Assembly (NCBI GenBank): GCA_964532465.1
Contig: CAZHHX010000061.1
Location: 1-22,752 of the forward strand
Origin: JAPLKB01 sp964532465
Lineage (GTDB): Bacteria > Desulfobacterota > Syntrophorhabdia > Syntrophorhabdales > Syntrophorhabdaceae
Reading direction: 5' to 3'
DNA length: 22,752 bases
Below are positions 14,701 to 22,475 of the stretch, in pieces; position 1 is the first letter of the stretch; every line of letters begins with the position of its first letter. The position numbers were made by a program, and so were the translations under genes. The notes below the pieces were generated by a model. That model did no database searches. It was not told the DNA's origin and was given only the letters and a program-made list of their open reading frames with translations.

Positions 14701-16862
14701 TGTCTGTATTCCTTATCGGGATAGGCCTTTCTGAACCATGCCCTGCCGTCGGGGATATCGTTTAAATCGTAGCCGAAGAGTTTTTGAAACTTCGGGTTGA
14801 GATAGGTAAAAGTTCCGTCCCGGGCAATCATCACCATTCCGAAGGGAGCATTTTCCGAGAGCGACCGGAAACGCTCTTCTCCTTCCCGTAATGCTTCCTC
14901 CGCGTTTTTACGGGCGGTAATATCCCTGCCGTACACAACAATTCTGGCAACTTTTCCGTCAATAACTACGGGAAAGAAGCTGGTATCATGCCATCCGTCA
15001 TGGTGCCTGCTTTCAACCTGGGCCGGTTGTTGCGCAAGGCAAATCTTGCGGAGTCGTTCCTTTCTTTTTTGTGAAATTTCAGGCGCTAAATTGTCAAAGA
15101 GTGTAGCCCCGATAGCAGTGTCGGGATTCAGGCCCAGATACTCAGCGCCTGCTTTGTTGACGGCAAGGATAATTCCCTCAATATCCATTAAATAAATCCT
15201 GTCCGTCGTCGCGTTGATGACAGCCAGGAGTTTTTCCTTCTCTGCCTGCAGTTCCTCCTGCGCCTCCTTGCGCTCGGTAATATCTCTCATCATACCTTCA
15301 TAGCGGATGACATTTCCCTTCTCATCACGGACAGCCTTATTGAATACGGAACCCCAGAACTTGCTTTTATCCTTCCTGTAACGTTGTGATTCAAATTCTC
15401 CAGCCCTCTCGCCGCCGTCTTCAAGCATTTGTCTGAATAGCCGGCGATCAGCAGGGTTCACATAGGTTTGCTCCGCGGTGTCTGCAATGGACATCATCAT
15501 CTCTTCCGGGGACGCGTAACCGAAAAGCCTTGCCATAGCAGGGTTGACGCTGATATACCTGCCTTCCGGGGTGCTCTGGTATATCCCGAATACCGCGTTT
15601 TCAAATATATTTCTGAATTTTTCCTCAGCCTTCTTTAGCTCTATCTCCGTGCGTTTACGCTCGGTTATGTCTTCGATGGTTCCTTCATAATGCAGTATCT
15701 TACCCTTGTCATCGCGAACAGTTCTCGCGCTGATGGAAGCCCACATGGCGTCCCCGTCTTTCCGGCGAAGCTGCGTTTCAAAGCCCTTGATGAAGCCGTC
15801 TCTTTCCATGGCCTCCACGTATCTTTTACGGTCTTCGGGGTTCACATAGTGCTGCCTTGCCATATCCGTAAAGGCCTTTATGACCTCTTCAGGCGAGTCA
15901 AAACCCATCATCCGGGCCTGGGCGGGGTTGACTCTGATAATCCGTCCTTCCGGTGAGGTCTGGAAGATGCCCTCTATCGCGTTCTCAAAGATACCCCGGT
16001 ACTTTTGTTCACTCTCCTTCAACGCCGCCTCGGCCTGTTTCTGCTCGGTAATTTCCTTGGCAAAGATCGCAATTCTGTCAACTTCTTCGTCGTTGTTGAG
16101 CACCGGGTAGAAGTATACGTCATAGTGTCTGTTGCCGTGCGTATCTTCAAGGTGAACGAGCTGCTTTGTTCTCACAGCCTCTTCGATATGCATGCCCCTT
16201 TCTTTGTGTTCGTCATTCGAAAGGAAGTCGGCAAGACATGTGCCTATCAGTTTGTCGGGAGTAGTGCCGAACCTTTGAGCCCCGGCAATGTTTACGTTAA
16301 GGATAATCCGTTCCCTGTCAATAAGAATGGCGGTCTCAGGCGCGGCATCCAGCAGCGCCCGTATGGTCTTCTCGCTTTCCCGCAACCTGTTCTCAGCCCC
16401 TTTAAGTTCCGTAATATCTTCCCCTGAACTTAATGTTCCCGTTATGTTGCCCAAGTCATCCTTTGTAACGGTGTTACGCCAGGAGATGGTCCTCTCCTCG
16501 CCATTTTTTACCCGTACCGTCCCTTCAGCGTATTCAACATTTTCAACGCGTCCCGACATTAATCCGGCAAATATTTCTTTTACCTCTGCCCTGATTTCTT
16601 CAGGCACGAAGGCATCAAACCAGTTTTTTCCTATAATATCCTCTTTCGCGTATCCCAGAACCTGACAGCCCTTTTGGTTGATATGAGTCACCTTCTGGGA
16701 GACATCTATAGCAACAAATATGACGCCTGCAATATCGAGGCATTTCCGGGCCAGATCCCTCTCTTTTAAAAGAGTCTCTTCCAGCTTCTCCTGCTGAACA
16801 ATCGTATCTGCCCCATCAACTATTGAGGTCTTTGAACTCTTCGCCTTCTTCTTCAAAGTCAT
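11784..16862 (-). CDS. Giant soluble hybrid histidine kinase: 8xPAS-HisKA-HATPase-REC-REC-HPt
   Basis: Seen in 1692 residues (start at 16862): eight PAS domains at about 38-158, 168-284, 294-411, 421-538, 546-660, 671-788, 799-915 and 926-1040, most ending in DIT.RK; HisKA with H1062 in FLANMSHEIRTPLNG; HATPase_c with N1179, SDTGIGI and GGTGLGLAI; REC1 with D1353 (IIDMLMPGMDG); REC2 with D1498 (LMDVQMPEMDG); and HPt with H1640 (RQAHAMRGAAANI). All catalytic residues of a BarA/EvgS-type relay are present, but there is no membrane segment. PAS 6 and 7 are a tandem duplication. A frame extends to ATG 16913 without SD, overlapping the permease gene; ATG 16862 has AGGGG 5 nt upstream and starts 20 bp after the permease stop. 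Cotranscription with the sugar importer suggests a linked cue. PAS ligands are unknown. Confidence 0.93.
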   Translation of the reverse strand: MTLKKKAKSSKTSIVDGADTIVQQEKLEETLLKERDLARKCLDIAGVIFVAIDVSQKVTHINQKGCQVLGYAKEDIIGKNWFDAFVPEEIRAEVKEIFAGLMSGRVENVEYAEGTVRVKNGEERTISWRNTVTKDDLGNITGTLSSGEDITELKGAENRLRESEKTIRALLDAAPETAILIDRERIILNVNIAGAQRFGTTPDKLIGTCLADFLSNDEHKERGMHIEEAVRTKQLVHLEDTHGNRHYDVYFYPVLNNDEEVDRIAIFAKEITEQKQAEAALKESEQKYRGIFENAIEGIFQTSPEGRIIRVNPAQARMMGFDSPEEVIKAFTDMARQHYVNPEDRKRYVEAMERDGFIKGFETQLRRKDGDAMWASISARTVRDDKGKILHYEGTIEDITERKRTEIELKKAEEKFRNIFENAVFGIYQSTPEGRYISVNPAMARLFGYASPEEMMMSIADTAEQTYVNPADRRLFRQMLEDGGERAGEFESQRYRKDKSKFWGSVFNKAVRDEKGNVIRYEGMMRDITERKEAQEELQAEKEKLLAVINATTDRIYLMDIEGIILAVNKAGAEYLGLNPDTAIGATLFDNLAPEISQKRKERLRKICLAQQPAQVESRHHDGWHDTSFFPVVIDGKVARIVVYGRDITARKNAEEALREGEERFRSLSENAPFGMVMIARDGTFTYLNPKFQKLFGYDLNDIPDGRAWFRKAYPDKEYRHGVVSVWTSQTLKQSQPGEKDSYTFTVTCKDGTEKIINFLPVLLGTGDYIITCEDITQRKMMEEALRTERKNFQTLSESAPFGMAMTTPDGAFTYINPKFKELFGYDESDIPDGRTWSRKAYPDKEYRRRVIDTWIKDRKSPLEGGRFSPEIFTVTCKDGTEKIVNFASVLLGTGSSILTCQDVSELKQREDALRESENKFRDLTEKSLVGIYLLQDDAFRYVNSRFAEIHGYSAEEIVNKVDSKDLVLPEDWSHFMENVKKKMEEGAESLVCRFRVLTKDKRVVYVEALRTQTIYKGRPAVIGTLMDITDNVKTHENLIKAKEIAESANKAKSEFLANMSHEIRTPLNGVVGMAGLLLDTNLDDEQRDYAETVVNSANTLLSVVNDILDFSKVEAGKLDLEIIDFDIKTSVEEVADMLSLRAHDKGLECIFMVDPEVPSFVRGDPGRIRQILMNLAYNAIKFTEKGEISVCVTLEEESESHAKVIFTVSDTGIGISAEHMDRLFKSFSQVDASTTRKYGGTGLGLAISKYLVEMMGGNISVESVEGKGSKFRFTIVLEKQQSIPESEAQAREDIKGVHVLVVDDNDTNQRVLKAYLYSWGCRCALASSGIEGLRQLRQANSAKDPFHIAIIDMLMPGMDGETLGRIIKEENDVKDTILVMLTSAGQRGDAARSKEIGFAAYLTKPVKPTQLFNCLAKIICGRQVAEKKEAVPFVTKHSIREDEKRMVKILVAEDNATNQKVAIRILEKLGYRADVVANGKEAVVAVDMIPYNLVLMDVQMPEMDGFEATGIIRNKEKLQGTHIPIIAMTAHALKGDKERCIEAGMDDYVSKPIQPKELVVAIERCLSDSQSSGQKPVFETKSVQKSVFDRSAFLERLDGDEELMEEIVQVFMADFPAQLAMLKDALSQDNAYALERQAHAMRGAAANIEAKTLKSIAFEIETAGNSKDISQADSLIEKLEMEFEELKAVFS

Positions 16863-16867
16863 GTTCA

Positions 16868-16872
16868 CCCCT
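16868..16872 (-). promoter_or_regulatory. Ribosome binding site that decides the hybrid kinase start
   Basis: AGGGG on the minus strand lies 5 nt before the ATG at 16862-16860. The alternative ATG at 16913, 17 codons upstream and inside xylH, is preceded by TTGCTTGTTGCTGT, which has no SD match. Confidence 0.7.
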
Positions 16873-16882
16873 GCGAGTTGTT

Positions 16883-18028
16883 TTATTTCTTCCTTGTTGC
16901 CATATCGACCCATACAGCAACAAGCAATATAAGCCCTTTTATTACATACTGATATGTTATGTCAAGGTTCATGAGGCTCATGCCGTTATCAAGGCTTGAC
17001 ATGATAAGCGCCCCTACGATTGCACCCAGAATTTTGCCTTCGCCCCCCACAAGGCTTGTTCCCCCGATCACGCATGCCGCAATGGCATCAAGCTCCATGT
17101 TGATTCCTGCTGAGGTAGTTGCTGCGTTTAATCTTGCCGTCATAACAATACCGGCAACGGCGGTGAGGACGCCAAAAACCATGAAGAGCAGCATAAGGTT
17201 TTTGTTTATGTTAACCCCGGAAAGCCTTGCCGCGTCGGCATTCCCGCCTATGGCATAGAGGCGGCGCCCGAATACCGTATTCTGTGATAGAAAGTTGAAA
17301 ACGAGAACTATGCAGAAAAGCAGGATTACAGCATAGGGAATGCCTTCGTTAAAGATCATGATAAGAAACAGGCCTGCCATTGCAAGGGAAAGGAGGGAAA
17401 TCTTCAAAACATCCACAGGAAGTGAATTTGCGGCAAAACCGTACTTAATCTTTTGCGCCCTTTTCCTTATCATTATGACGATAAAAAGCGCTATGCTGAT
17501 TGCCCCTAAAATAGAACTGGGAAGGGGGGACAGATAATTGGTGCCTATCATCTTAAGATGTTCCGAGAGCGGGCTTATGGTGGCTCCGCCCGTGATACCC
17601 AGTATTGCGCCCCTGAATGCCATCATGCTTGCAAGGGTGACAATAAAGGCCGGTACTTTTCTGTATGTAACCCAGAAGCCATGCCATGCGCCTATGGCGA
17701 GGCCTGAAAGCAGGGCCGCAAGCACGGAAGCGGCGGCATTCCATCCGTATTTAACCTGCAGAACAGCGGCGATTGCGCCTGTAAAGCCTGCCACCGAACC
17801 CACGGAGAGGTCAATATTTCCCGTTACAATTATTAATGTCATGCCGGAAGCGACTATTGCAACCGTTACCGTCTGGAGGAAGAGGTTCGAGAGGTTTCTC
17901 GGTTCAATAAAGAGATGGTTTGTGGAGATTGTAAATATAAGCCAGATTGCTGCCAAGGCAATGAGCATCGTATATTGACGGATATTCTTTTTGAACATCT
18001 CTTTTATGGTGTTTCCCCTTACCTCCAT
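16883..18028 (-). CDS. xylH: Sugar ABC transporter permease, XylH type
   Basis: Seen in 381 residues: a polytopic membrane protein with about ten hydrophobic segments and hallmarks of the BPD_transp_2 (ribose/xylose) permease family: VASGMTLIIVTGNIDLSVGS near residue 62, AIGGNADAARLSGVNI near 267, and a C-terminal CVIGGTSLVGGEGKILGAI. Length is close to E. coli XylH (about 390). It forms the inner-membrane channel of the importer with the ATPase encoded just upstream. SD GGAGG is 4 nt from ATG, 23 bp after the xylG stop. Family match is solid, but substrate cannot be read from sequence: xylose is the family default, other pentoses or hexoses are possible, and no xylose isomerase or kinase gene is present to support it. 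Confidence 0.92.
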   Translation of the reverse strand: MEVRGNTIKEMFKKNIRQYTMLIALAAIWLIFTISTNHLFIEPRNLSNLFLQTVTVAIVASGMTLIIVTGNIDLSVGSVAGFTGAIAAVLQVKYGWNAAASVLAALLSGLAIGAWHGFWVTYRKVPAFIVTLASMMAFRGAILGITGGATISPLSEHLKMIGTNYLSPLPSSILGAISIALFIVIMIRKRAQKIKYGFAANSLPVDVLKISLLSLAMAGLFLIMIFNEGIPYAVILLFCIVLVFNFLSQNTVFGRRLYAIGGNADAARLSGVNINKNLMLLFMVFGVLTAVAGIVMTARLNAATTSAGINMELDAIAACVIGGTSLVGGEGKILGAIVGALIMSSLDNGMSLMNLDITYQYVIKGLILLVAVWVDMATRKK

Positions 18029-18051
18029 GCTGCCTCCTCTATGGCTGCCAA

Positions 18052-19566
18052 TTAGAGCGTCACTCCCGTGGCGAGCTGCATTATCTTTTCCTGTGAAGCC
18101 CCTTTTGCAGATATTGTCCCGGTTATCTTCCCCTCATGCATAACCATTATGCGGTCACACATACCCAGGAGCTCCGGCATTTCCGATGACACGATTATTA
18201 TGCCAACGCCCTTTTCTGCAAGTTGATTTATAATGGTATAGATTTCGTATTTTGCTCCCACATCTATCCCGCGAGTAGGTTCATCAAGGATCAGTACCGA
18301 AGGCATTGTCATAAGCCACTTGGCAAGCACCACCTTCTGCTGGTTGCCTCCGCTCAGATTCATTGTCTTCTGCTCGACAGAGGGAGTTTTTATCTGCAGG
18401 TCCTTCGTATATTTTTCAGCAAACCCGACCTCCTTGTTTTCATCCACAATACCCCAGGAGGATATCTTATCGAGACTGGCAAGAGAGACATTGTTCTTGA
18501 TATCTTCAATAAGTACAAGTCCGTACCGTTTCCTGTCTTCCGTGGCAATGCTTATACCCGCTTTAATGGCATCCTCCGGCGTTTTGACGGCAAGATTCTT
18601 TCCATTCAGTATTGCCGTACCGCCCTTCTTCTTTCCCCAGACACCGAAGAGGCTCATCATGAATTCGCTTCGGCCTGCGCCTACAAGGCCTGCAATGCCG
18701 AAGACCTCACCGCGGTGAAGTTGAAAGCCAAGATCAAAGAGGCCCCGGTTTGTTGCGTCATCGGAGACATTCCAGTTTTTAACCTCGAATATTACGTCAC
18801 CCCTTTTATGCTCCCTTGGAGGGTGGACCTGCGTAAGCTCTCTCCCCACCATTTTAGCGATGAGCAATTCCTCGGTAAGGCCATTACTGTCAAGCGTGGC
18901 GATGGTTTTGCCATCCCGCATAACAGTAACCCTGTCTGCAATATGAAGTATCTCCTTTAATCTGTGTGATATATAAATACAGGTCACGCCTTTTGTTTTT
19001 AAATCTTCCAGGATGGCAAGAAGCCTCCCTGCTTCGTTTTCTGACAGAGCCGCAGTGGGTTCGTCCAGAATAAGTATGTGCGCATCCTTTGACAGCGCTT
19101 TCGCGATTTCAACAAGCTGCTGTTCGCCCACACCCAGATAACGGACTTCCTGTGCCGGATTTATATTGAGCCCAACCCGTTTTATGGCCTCCTCCGCTTT
19201 CCGATATGCCTTATCCCACTGGATTATGCCCGCCCTTTGAACCTCGTTGCCGAGGAGGATGTTTTCCGTTACGTTGAGCTCTTTAATAAGGGCCATTTCC
19301 TGATGGATAATCGCGATGCCCGCAGCTTCGCTCTCCTTTATGTTTTTAAAACGGCAGTCCTTGCCGTCAACCCGCAGCTCTCCCTTGAATGATCCAACGG
19401 GATAGACGCCGCTTACTATCTTCATGAGTGTGGATTTTCCGGCGCCGTTTTCTCCTACAAGGGCATGTATCTCTCCTTTGGCAACGCCGAATGTAACACC
19501 GTCCAGGGCCTTTACTCCGGGAAACTCCTTTACGATACCCTTTGCTTCCAGAATGTATTCAGCCAT
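18052..19566 (-). CDS. xylG: Sugar ABC transporter ATP-binding protein with two ABC domains, XylG type
   Basis: Seen in 504 residues: two fused nucleotide-binding domains. Domain 1 has Walker A GENGAGKST (38-46), signature-like LGVGEQQ (144-150) and Walker B ILILDEPT. Domain 2 has the degenerate P-loop GLVGAGRSE typical of this family, LSGGNQQ (404-410) and LILDEPTRGID. This is the RbsA/XylG/MglA architecture (about 500 residues), which energises the permease. A frame starts 9 bp upstream with GTG (19575), but the ATG at 19566 gives the family-typical N-terminus MAEYILEAKGIVKEFPGVKA, 15 bp after the xylF stop. The SD is poor for both, so coupling to xylF is likely. High confidence in family; substrate not shown. 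Confidence 0.94.
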   Translation of the reverse strand: MAEYILEAKGIVKEFPGVKALDGVTFGVAKGEIHALVGENGAGKSTLMKIVSGVYPVGSFKGELRVDGKDCRFKNIKESEAAGIAIIHQEMALIKELNVTENILLGNEVQRAGIIQWDKAYRKAEEAIKRVGLNINPAQEVRYLGVGEQQLVEIAKALSKDAHILILDEPTAALSENEAGRLLAILEDLKTKGVTCIYISHRLKEILHIADRVTVMRDGKTIATLDSNGLTEELLIAKMVGRELTQVHPPREHKRGDVIFEVKNWNVSDDATNRGLFDLGFQLHRGEVFGIAGLVGAGRSEFMMSLFGVWGKKKGGTAILNGKNLAVKTPEDAIKAGISIATEDRKRYGLVLIEDIKNNVSLASLDKISSWGIVDENKEVGFAEKYTKDLQIKTPSVEQKTMNLSGGNQQKVVLAKWLMTMPSVLILDEPTRGIDVGAKYEIYTIINQLAEKGVGIIIVSSEMPELLGMCDRIMVMHEGKITGTISAKGASQEKIMQLATGVTL

Positions 19567-19581
19567 AAAATACACCGAGAT

Positions 19582-20631
19582 TCATTTTCCACCTTTTTTC
19601 CGGTATACGTCTTCCCTTTTCATGTAGCCGCTTTCAATGAGTTCTTTATCAATATTTGATTTGTCAACGGCTACGGGCAGGAGCAGTATGGAAGGCACAT
19701 CAAGCTTTCCGTTATTAACTCTGCCGTTTATGCCCGGCTCCCGGCCTTCCACAAGATTGATAGCCACCTCGATGGCCTTTTTTGCCAGTGTTCTCGTATC
19801 TTTATAGACAGTCATTGTCTGGGTTCCTTCGGCAATCCTTTTTGCGGCGGCAAGCTCTGCGTCCTGGCCGGTAACGGGTATTTTTCCGGCCAGTTTCTGT
19901 TGGGCAAGGGCCTGGATAACTCCGCCCGCCGTACCGTCATTTGGCGCAAGAACGCCGTCAATCTTGTTCCTGTTGGCGGTAAGAGCATCCTCCATGAGCT
20001 TCATGGCCTCAGCCGGCTGCCAGTCTTTAACTGCCTGATCCACAACTATCTTTATATCCCCTTTGTCCGCAAGGGGTTTTATGTATTTCATGGCGCCTTT
20101 GTGAAAGAGCTTTGCATTGTTATCGGTAGGCGCGCCGGCAAGGACAACATATGTTCCTTTCGGGACCAGATTGGTGAGATATCTGCCCTGTATCTCACCC
20201 ACCTTCACATTGTCATAGGCGAGATAGATATCCACATGGGCATTCAAAACCATACGGTCAAAGGAAATGACCTTTACCCCAACCCTTTGTGCCTTCTCAA
20301 CTATAACGGAGGCCGCCGCCGCATCATGAGGGGCAAGGATGAGAATGTCGATATTCTGGGCCAGGAGGTTTTCGCACTGGGAAAGCTGGCGCGCGGCATC
20401 GTTATCGGATATCTGAAGTCTGAGATCAATATTATGGGCCTTTGCTTCGGCCTTCATGCCCTGTACGTTTCTGACCCACCCCTCTTCCCGCTGGGTGGGA
20501 ATGGAAACACCCACAATGATTTTCCCGTCATCGTGCCGGCCCGGACCGCACCCGCCGACAAAAAAAGCTGCCATAAGAGCCGACCATGCAAGAACGGTTA
20601 TACAAAGCTTTTTTATGGGGTCTCTCTTCAT
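19582..20631 (-). CDS. xylF: Periplasmic sugar-binding protein, XylF type, probable lipoprotein
   Basis: Seen in 349 residues: a hydrophobic N-terminus ending in FFVGGC, with C28 as a possible lipidation site, then a periplasmic-binding-protein fold of the xylose type (GVSIPTQREEGWVRN; DNDAARQLSQCENLLAQNID; ILAPHD; SFDRMV; APNDGTAGG; VTGQDAEL). It would deliver sugar to the XylG/XylH importer encoded just downstream. Length fits XylF (about 330 mature). A lipid anchor is uncommon for such proteins in Gram-negatives, and the lipobox VGGC is acceptable but not ideal. A sigma70-like promoter lies so close upstream (20641-20670) that the leader would be only a few nt, and only a weak GAG precedes ATG. 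Substrate specificity is unproven. Confidence 0.93.
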   Translation of the reverse strand: MKRDPIKKLCITVLAWSALMAAFFVGGCGPGRHDDGKIIVGVSIPTQREEGWVRNVQGMKAEAKAHNIDLRLQISDNDAARQLSQCENLLAQNIDILILAPHDAAAASVIVEKAQRVGVKVISFDRMVLNAHVDIYLAYDNVKVGEIQGRYLTNLVPKGTYVVLAGAPTDNNAKLFHKGAMKYIKPLADKGDIKIVVDQAVKDWQPAEAMKLMEDALTANRNKIDGVLAPNDGTAGGVIQALAQQKLAGKIPVTGQDAELAAAKRIAEGTQTMTVYKDTRTLAKKAIEVAINLVEGREPGINGRVNNGKLDVPSILLLPVAVDKSNIDKELIESGYMKREDVYRKKGGK

Positions 20632-20640
20632 GTAAGCTCA

Positions 20641-20670
20641 ATTCTACGTGGTCAACGATACATGTGTCAA
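20641..20670 (-). promoter_or_regulatory. Sigma70-type promoter in front of xylF
   Basis: On the minus strand, a perfect -35 box TTGACA (20670-20665) and TAGAAT (20646-20641, 5 of 6) are separated by 18 bp. The predicted start of transcription is only a few nt before the xylF ATG at 20631. It implies that the importer and hybrid kinase can be expressed separately from the porin gene. Confidence 0.55.
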
Positions 20671-20720
20671 GTTATAAACCGGGGGTTCACCGAGTTCTAT
20701 CTCTGCTGCTTGCCAACATC

Positions 20721-20732
20721 CTGTAATTACAG
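20721..20732. promoter_or_regulatory. Palindrome CTGTAATTACAG between porin and xylF genes
   Basis: A perfect 12-bp inverted repeat, about 50 bp upstream of the -35 box of the xylF promoter candidate and about 50 bp after the porin stop. It shares its arms with the repeat at 11103-11113. It is a possible regulator site, but chance is not excluded. Confidence 0.25.
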
Positions 20733-20781
20733 CGTAAATGTATTTTAATCCGCAAGATTCACCGGCTGATACATAGCTTAA

Positions 20782-22131
20782 TCAAAAATCTATGCTAACC
20801 TTTGCGCCCACAGCCAGTGCGTCAGAAATAGCATCTGTGGCGCCCGGACGGACGATATACTGGACGTCCGGCTGGATACAAATCCCCATGCCTACCAGAA
20901 ATTTGTGGTTAAGCTCTATTACGGCCTCGTAGCTCTTCCTCCGTTGCCCTGAGGCGGAAAGACCATCGTTATATTCTCTCCCGAACCATCCGGTAGTTAC
21001 GGCAAAACCTGTCCTGTCACGAGGGCGCCCGGGGAAAAGCCCTTCGTATATAAGTCCGGCATTAAAGTAGTTTGTCATCGGGTTGGCTTTGTTTGTGAGA
21101 CTGAAAACAAGGGCTCCGAAGGCAGAAAGGCCGCGAGGGCTGCCGGGAGATTCCCGGTGGAGCATCTGGTCTGCGAGCAGCCAGATCATGCTGTCACCGG
21201 TGGTTGTGTTATTCCCGGTTCTGCTGAAATCCTGAAACTGACCGGTCAGATAGAATCCGCCTACTTTGTAAACACCGGGAAGGTTCTTGTCGGAAAAGCG
21301 GTTTACGTGATAACGGACTTCGCCGGCCAGCGTGACACCGTTATTGCCGAACCGCCACCACGTACCGTGCGGGTTTCTGCCTTTGTCTGATGGGTCGCCT
21401 CTTTTGCCCTCCGGGTCGCCATCATATAAAGCGCCCTGGAATGTCCAATCGCGCGAAGGGGTATCCAGCGCAGCCCTCAAGCCCCAGGTAGCCAGCGGAT
21501 AGGCTGTGAAGGTGAAAGGGTTTTGAAAAAAAACCGGTTTAGGGCTGCCGCAGAATGAATTGTTAAGAAACTGGCAATACAGGTCCGACCTCAAAAAATC
21601 ATCGTTGGCAACCAGACGACCGTAGGCCAGTTCAAGTCGGTCATCCATCAGCCGTGTTGTGAACTGCACATTCACCAGCTTAAAGGTCTGCCCCCCGTAG
21701 AGTTCCTGTACAGGGAAGGTGTTTCCATTCTGTGACGGCGCTATGAATTTTGATGACACGCTGTCGCCGTCTCGCTGCGATGCTTTTACGAGAAACGTAG
21801 TGCCGGAGATGCCGGCGATGCGGTTCAGGTCTAAATTCAACTCCAGTGCGATGTTGTCGGCATAGGTCCCGCCACGTTTTTCCCCTCCGGAAATATTTGC
21901 CATAATTTCCGTCGTGTAATTGAGGTTGATTGAAAGGCCCGCTTTTTTCAAACTGTCCCGGGCGCCGCCCCAATCTCCCGTAAAAAAGTCCCTTGTGGGA
22001 AAACTGGTGGCCGGTGTTGCAGGCGAAAGAGCCTGCGCGTCACCCTGGGCATCGGGAGACCCGGAAACAGACAGCGATGGCATAAAAAATAAAAAAAATA
22101 AGGCAAAATATAACAGACGATTTCCATTCAT
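20782..22131 (-). CDS. Carbohydrate-selective porin, OprB family
   Basis: Seen in 449 residues: a signal peptide (about 1-24, LLYFALFFLFFMPSLSVSG), then the OprB hallmark FFTGDWGGARDSLKKAGLS with NYTTEIMANISGG following, many alternating beta-strand segments (KVGGFYLTGQF, FAVTTGWFGREY), and a C-terminal aromatic end VSIDF suited to outer-membrane assembly. Length is typical of OprB (about 420-460). It would form a sugar-permeable outer-membrane channel feeding the XylFGH system encoded 150 bp downstream. SD candidates are AGGAG at 10 nt and AAGGG at 3-4 nt before ATG. Some OprB-like porins favour glucose, but specificity is not readable here. Confidence 0.92.
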   Translation of the reverse strand: MNGNRLLYFALFFLFFMPSLSVSGSPDAQGDAQALSPATPATSFPTRDFFTGDWGGARDSLKKAGLSINLNYTTEIMANISGGEKRGGTYADNIALELNLDLNRIAGISGTTFLVKASQRDGDSVSSKFIAPSQNGNTFPVQELYGGQTFKLVNVQFTTRLMDDRLELAYGRLVANDDFLRSDLYCQFLNNSFCGSPKPVFFQNPFTFTAYPLATWGLRAALDTPSRDWTFQGALYDGDPEGKRGDPSDKGRNPHGTWWRFGNNGVTLAGEVRYHVNRFSDKNLPGVYKVGGFYLTGQFQDFSRTGNNTTTGDSMIWLLADQMLHRESPGSPRGLSAFGALVFSLTNKANPMTNYFNAGLIYEGLFPGRPRDRTGFAVTTGWFGREYNDGLSASGQRRKSYEAVIELNHKFLVGMGICIQPDVQYIVRPGATDAISDALAVGAKVSIDF

Positions 22132-22397
22132 ATCCCTTCGCTCCTTTCATATTGAACATATCTTTCCGCGGGCTGGTATTGTCAAAATTTTCTTTTCCGG
22201 GGCTTTTATTCTTGAGCAGTTTGTCTTTGTTCTCCTGGTAGGACTCCCATCTGCCATTATTTACTGATGTGAATCCAGCGGAATCTTTGCCCATACTTCC
22301 TTCTCCCACACCCTGTTTTCTCTTTGTAAACATCTGTCAATACTTATTTCATGCACCATTTTTTCATGAAACTTTTGACAATATCTGCTTTCTTACC

Positions 22398-22427
22398 TGT
22401 AGGGAACGGTCGCGACCGTTCCCTACA
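22398..22427. repeat. Perfect 30-bp palindrome
   Basis: The left half TGTAGGGAACGGTCG (22398-22412) is the exact reverse complement of 22413-22427, with no spacer. It can form a cruciform or a strong RNA hairpin. No U-tract follows on either strand, so it is not a standard terminator. It looks like a REP-like dispersed palindrome; only one copy is visible here. Confidence 0.8.
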
Positions 22428-22475
22428 ATCACTATTCACTATCCGCATCCCCGCCAAGCGAGGACAGGTCCCGTA

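Noticed and set aside
16863..16913. Longer N-terminus of the hybrid kinase starting at ATG 16913, overlapping xylH
   Set aside because: It has no SD, whereas the internal ATG at 16862 has AGGGG at proper spacing just after the xylH stop.
18223..20748. Long plus-strand frames of 245 and 282 residues opposite xylG and xylF
   Set aside because: They are antisense shadows of well-recognised transporter genes and lack any family motif.
22040..22333. 97-residue minus-strand frame ahead of and overlapping the porin start
   Set aside because: Its C-terminal third is the porin signal-peptide region read in another frame, and it has no recognisable domain. An inner ATG at 22294 has a fair SD, but nothing else supports coding.
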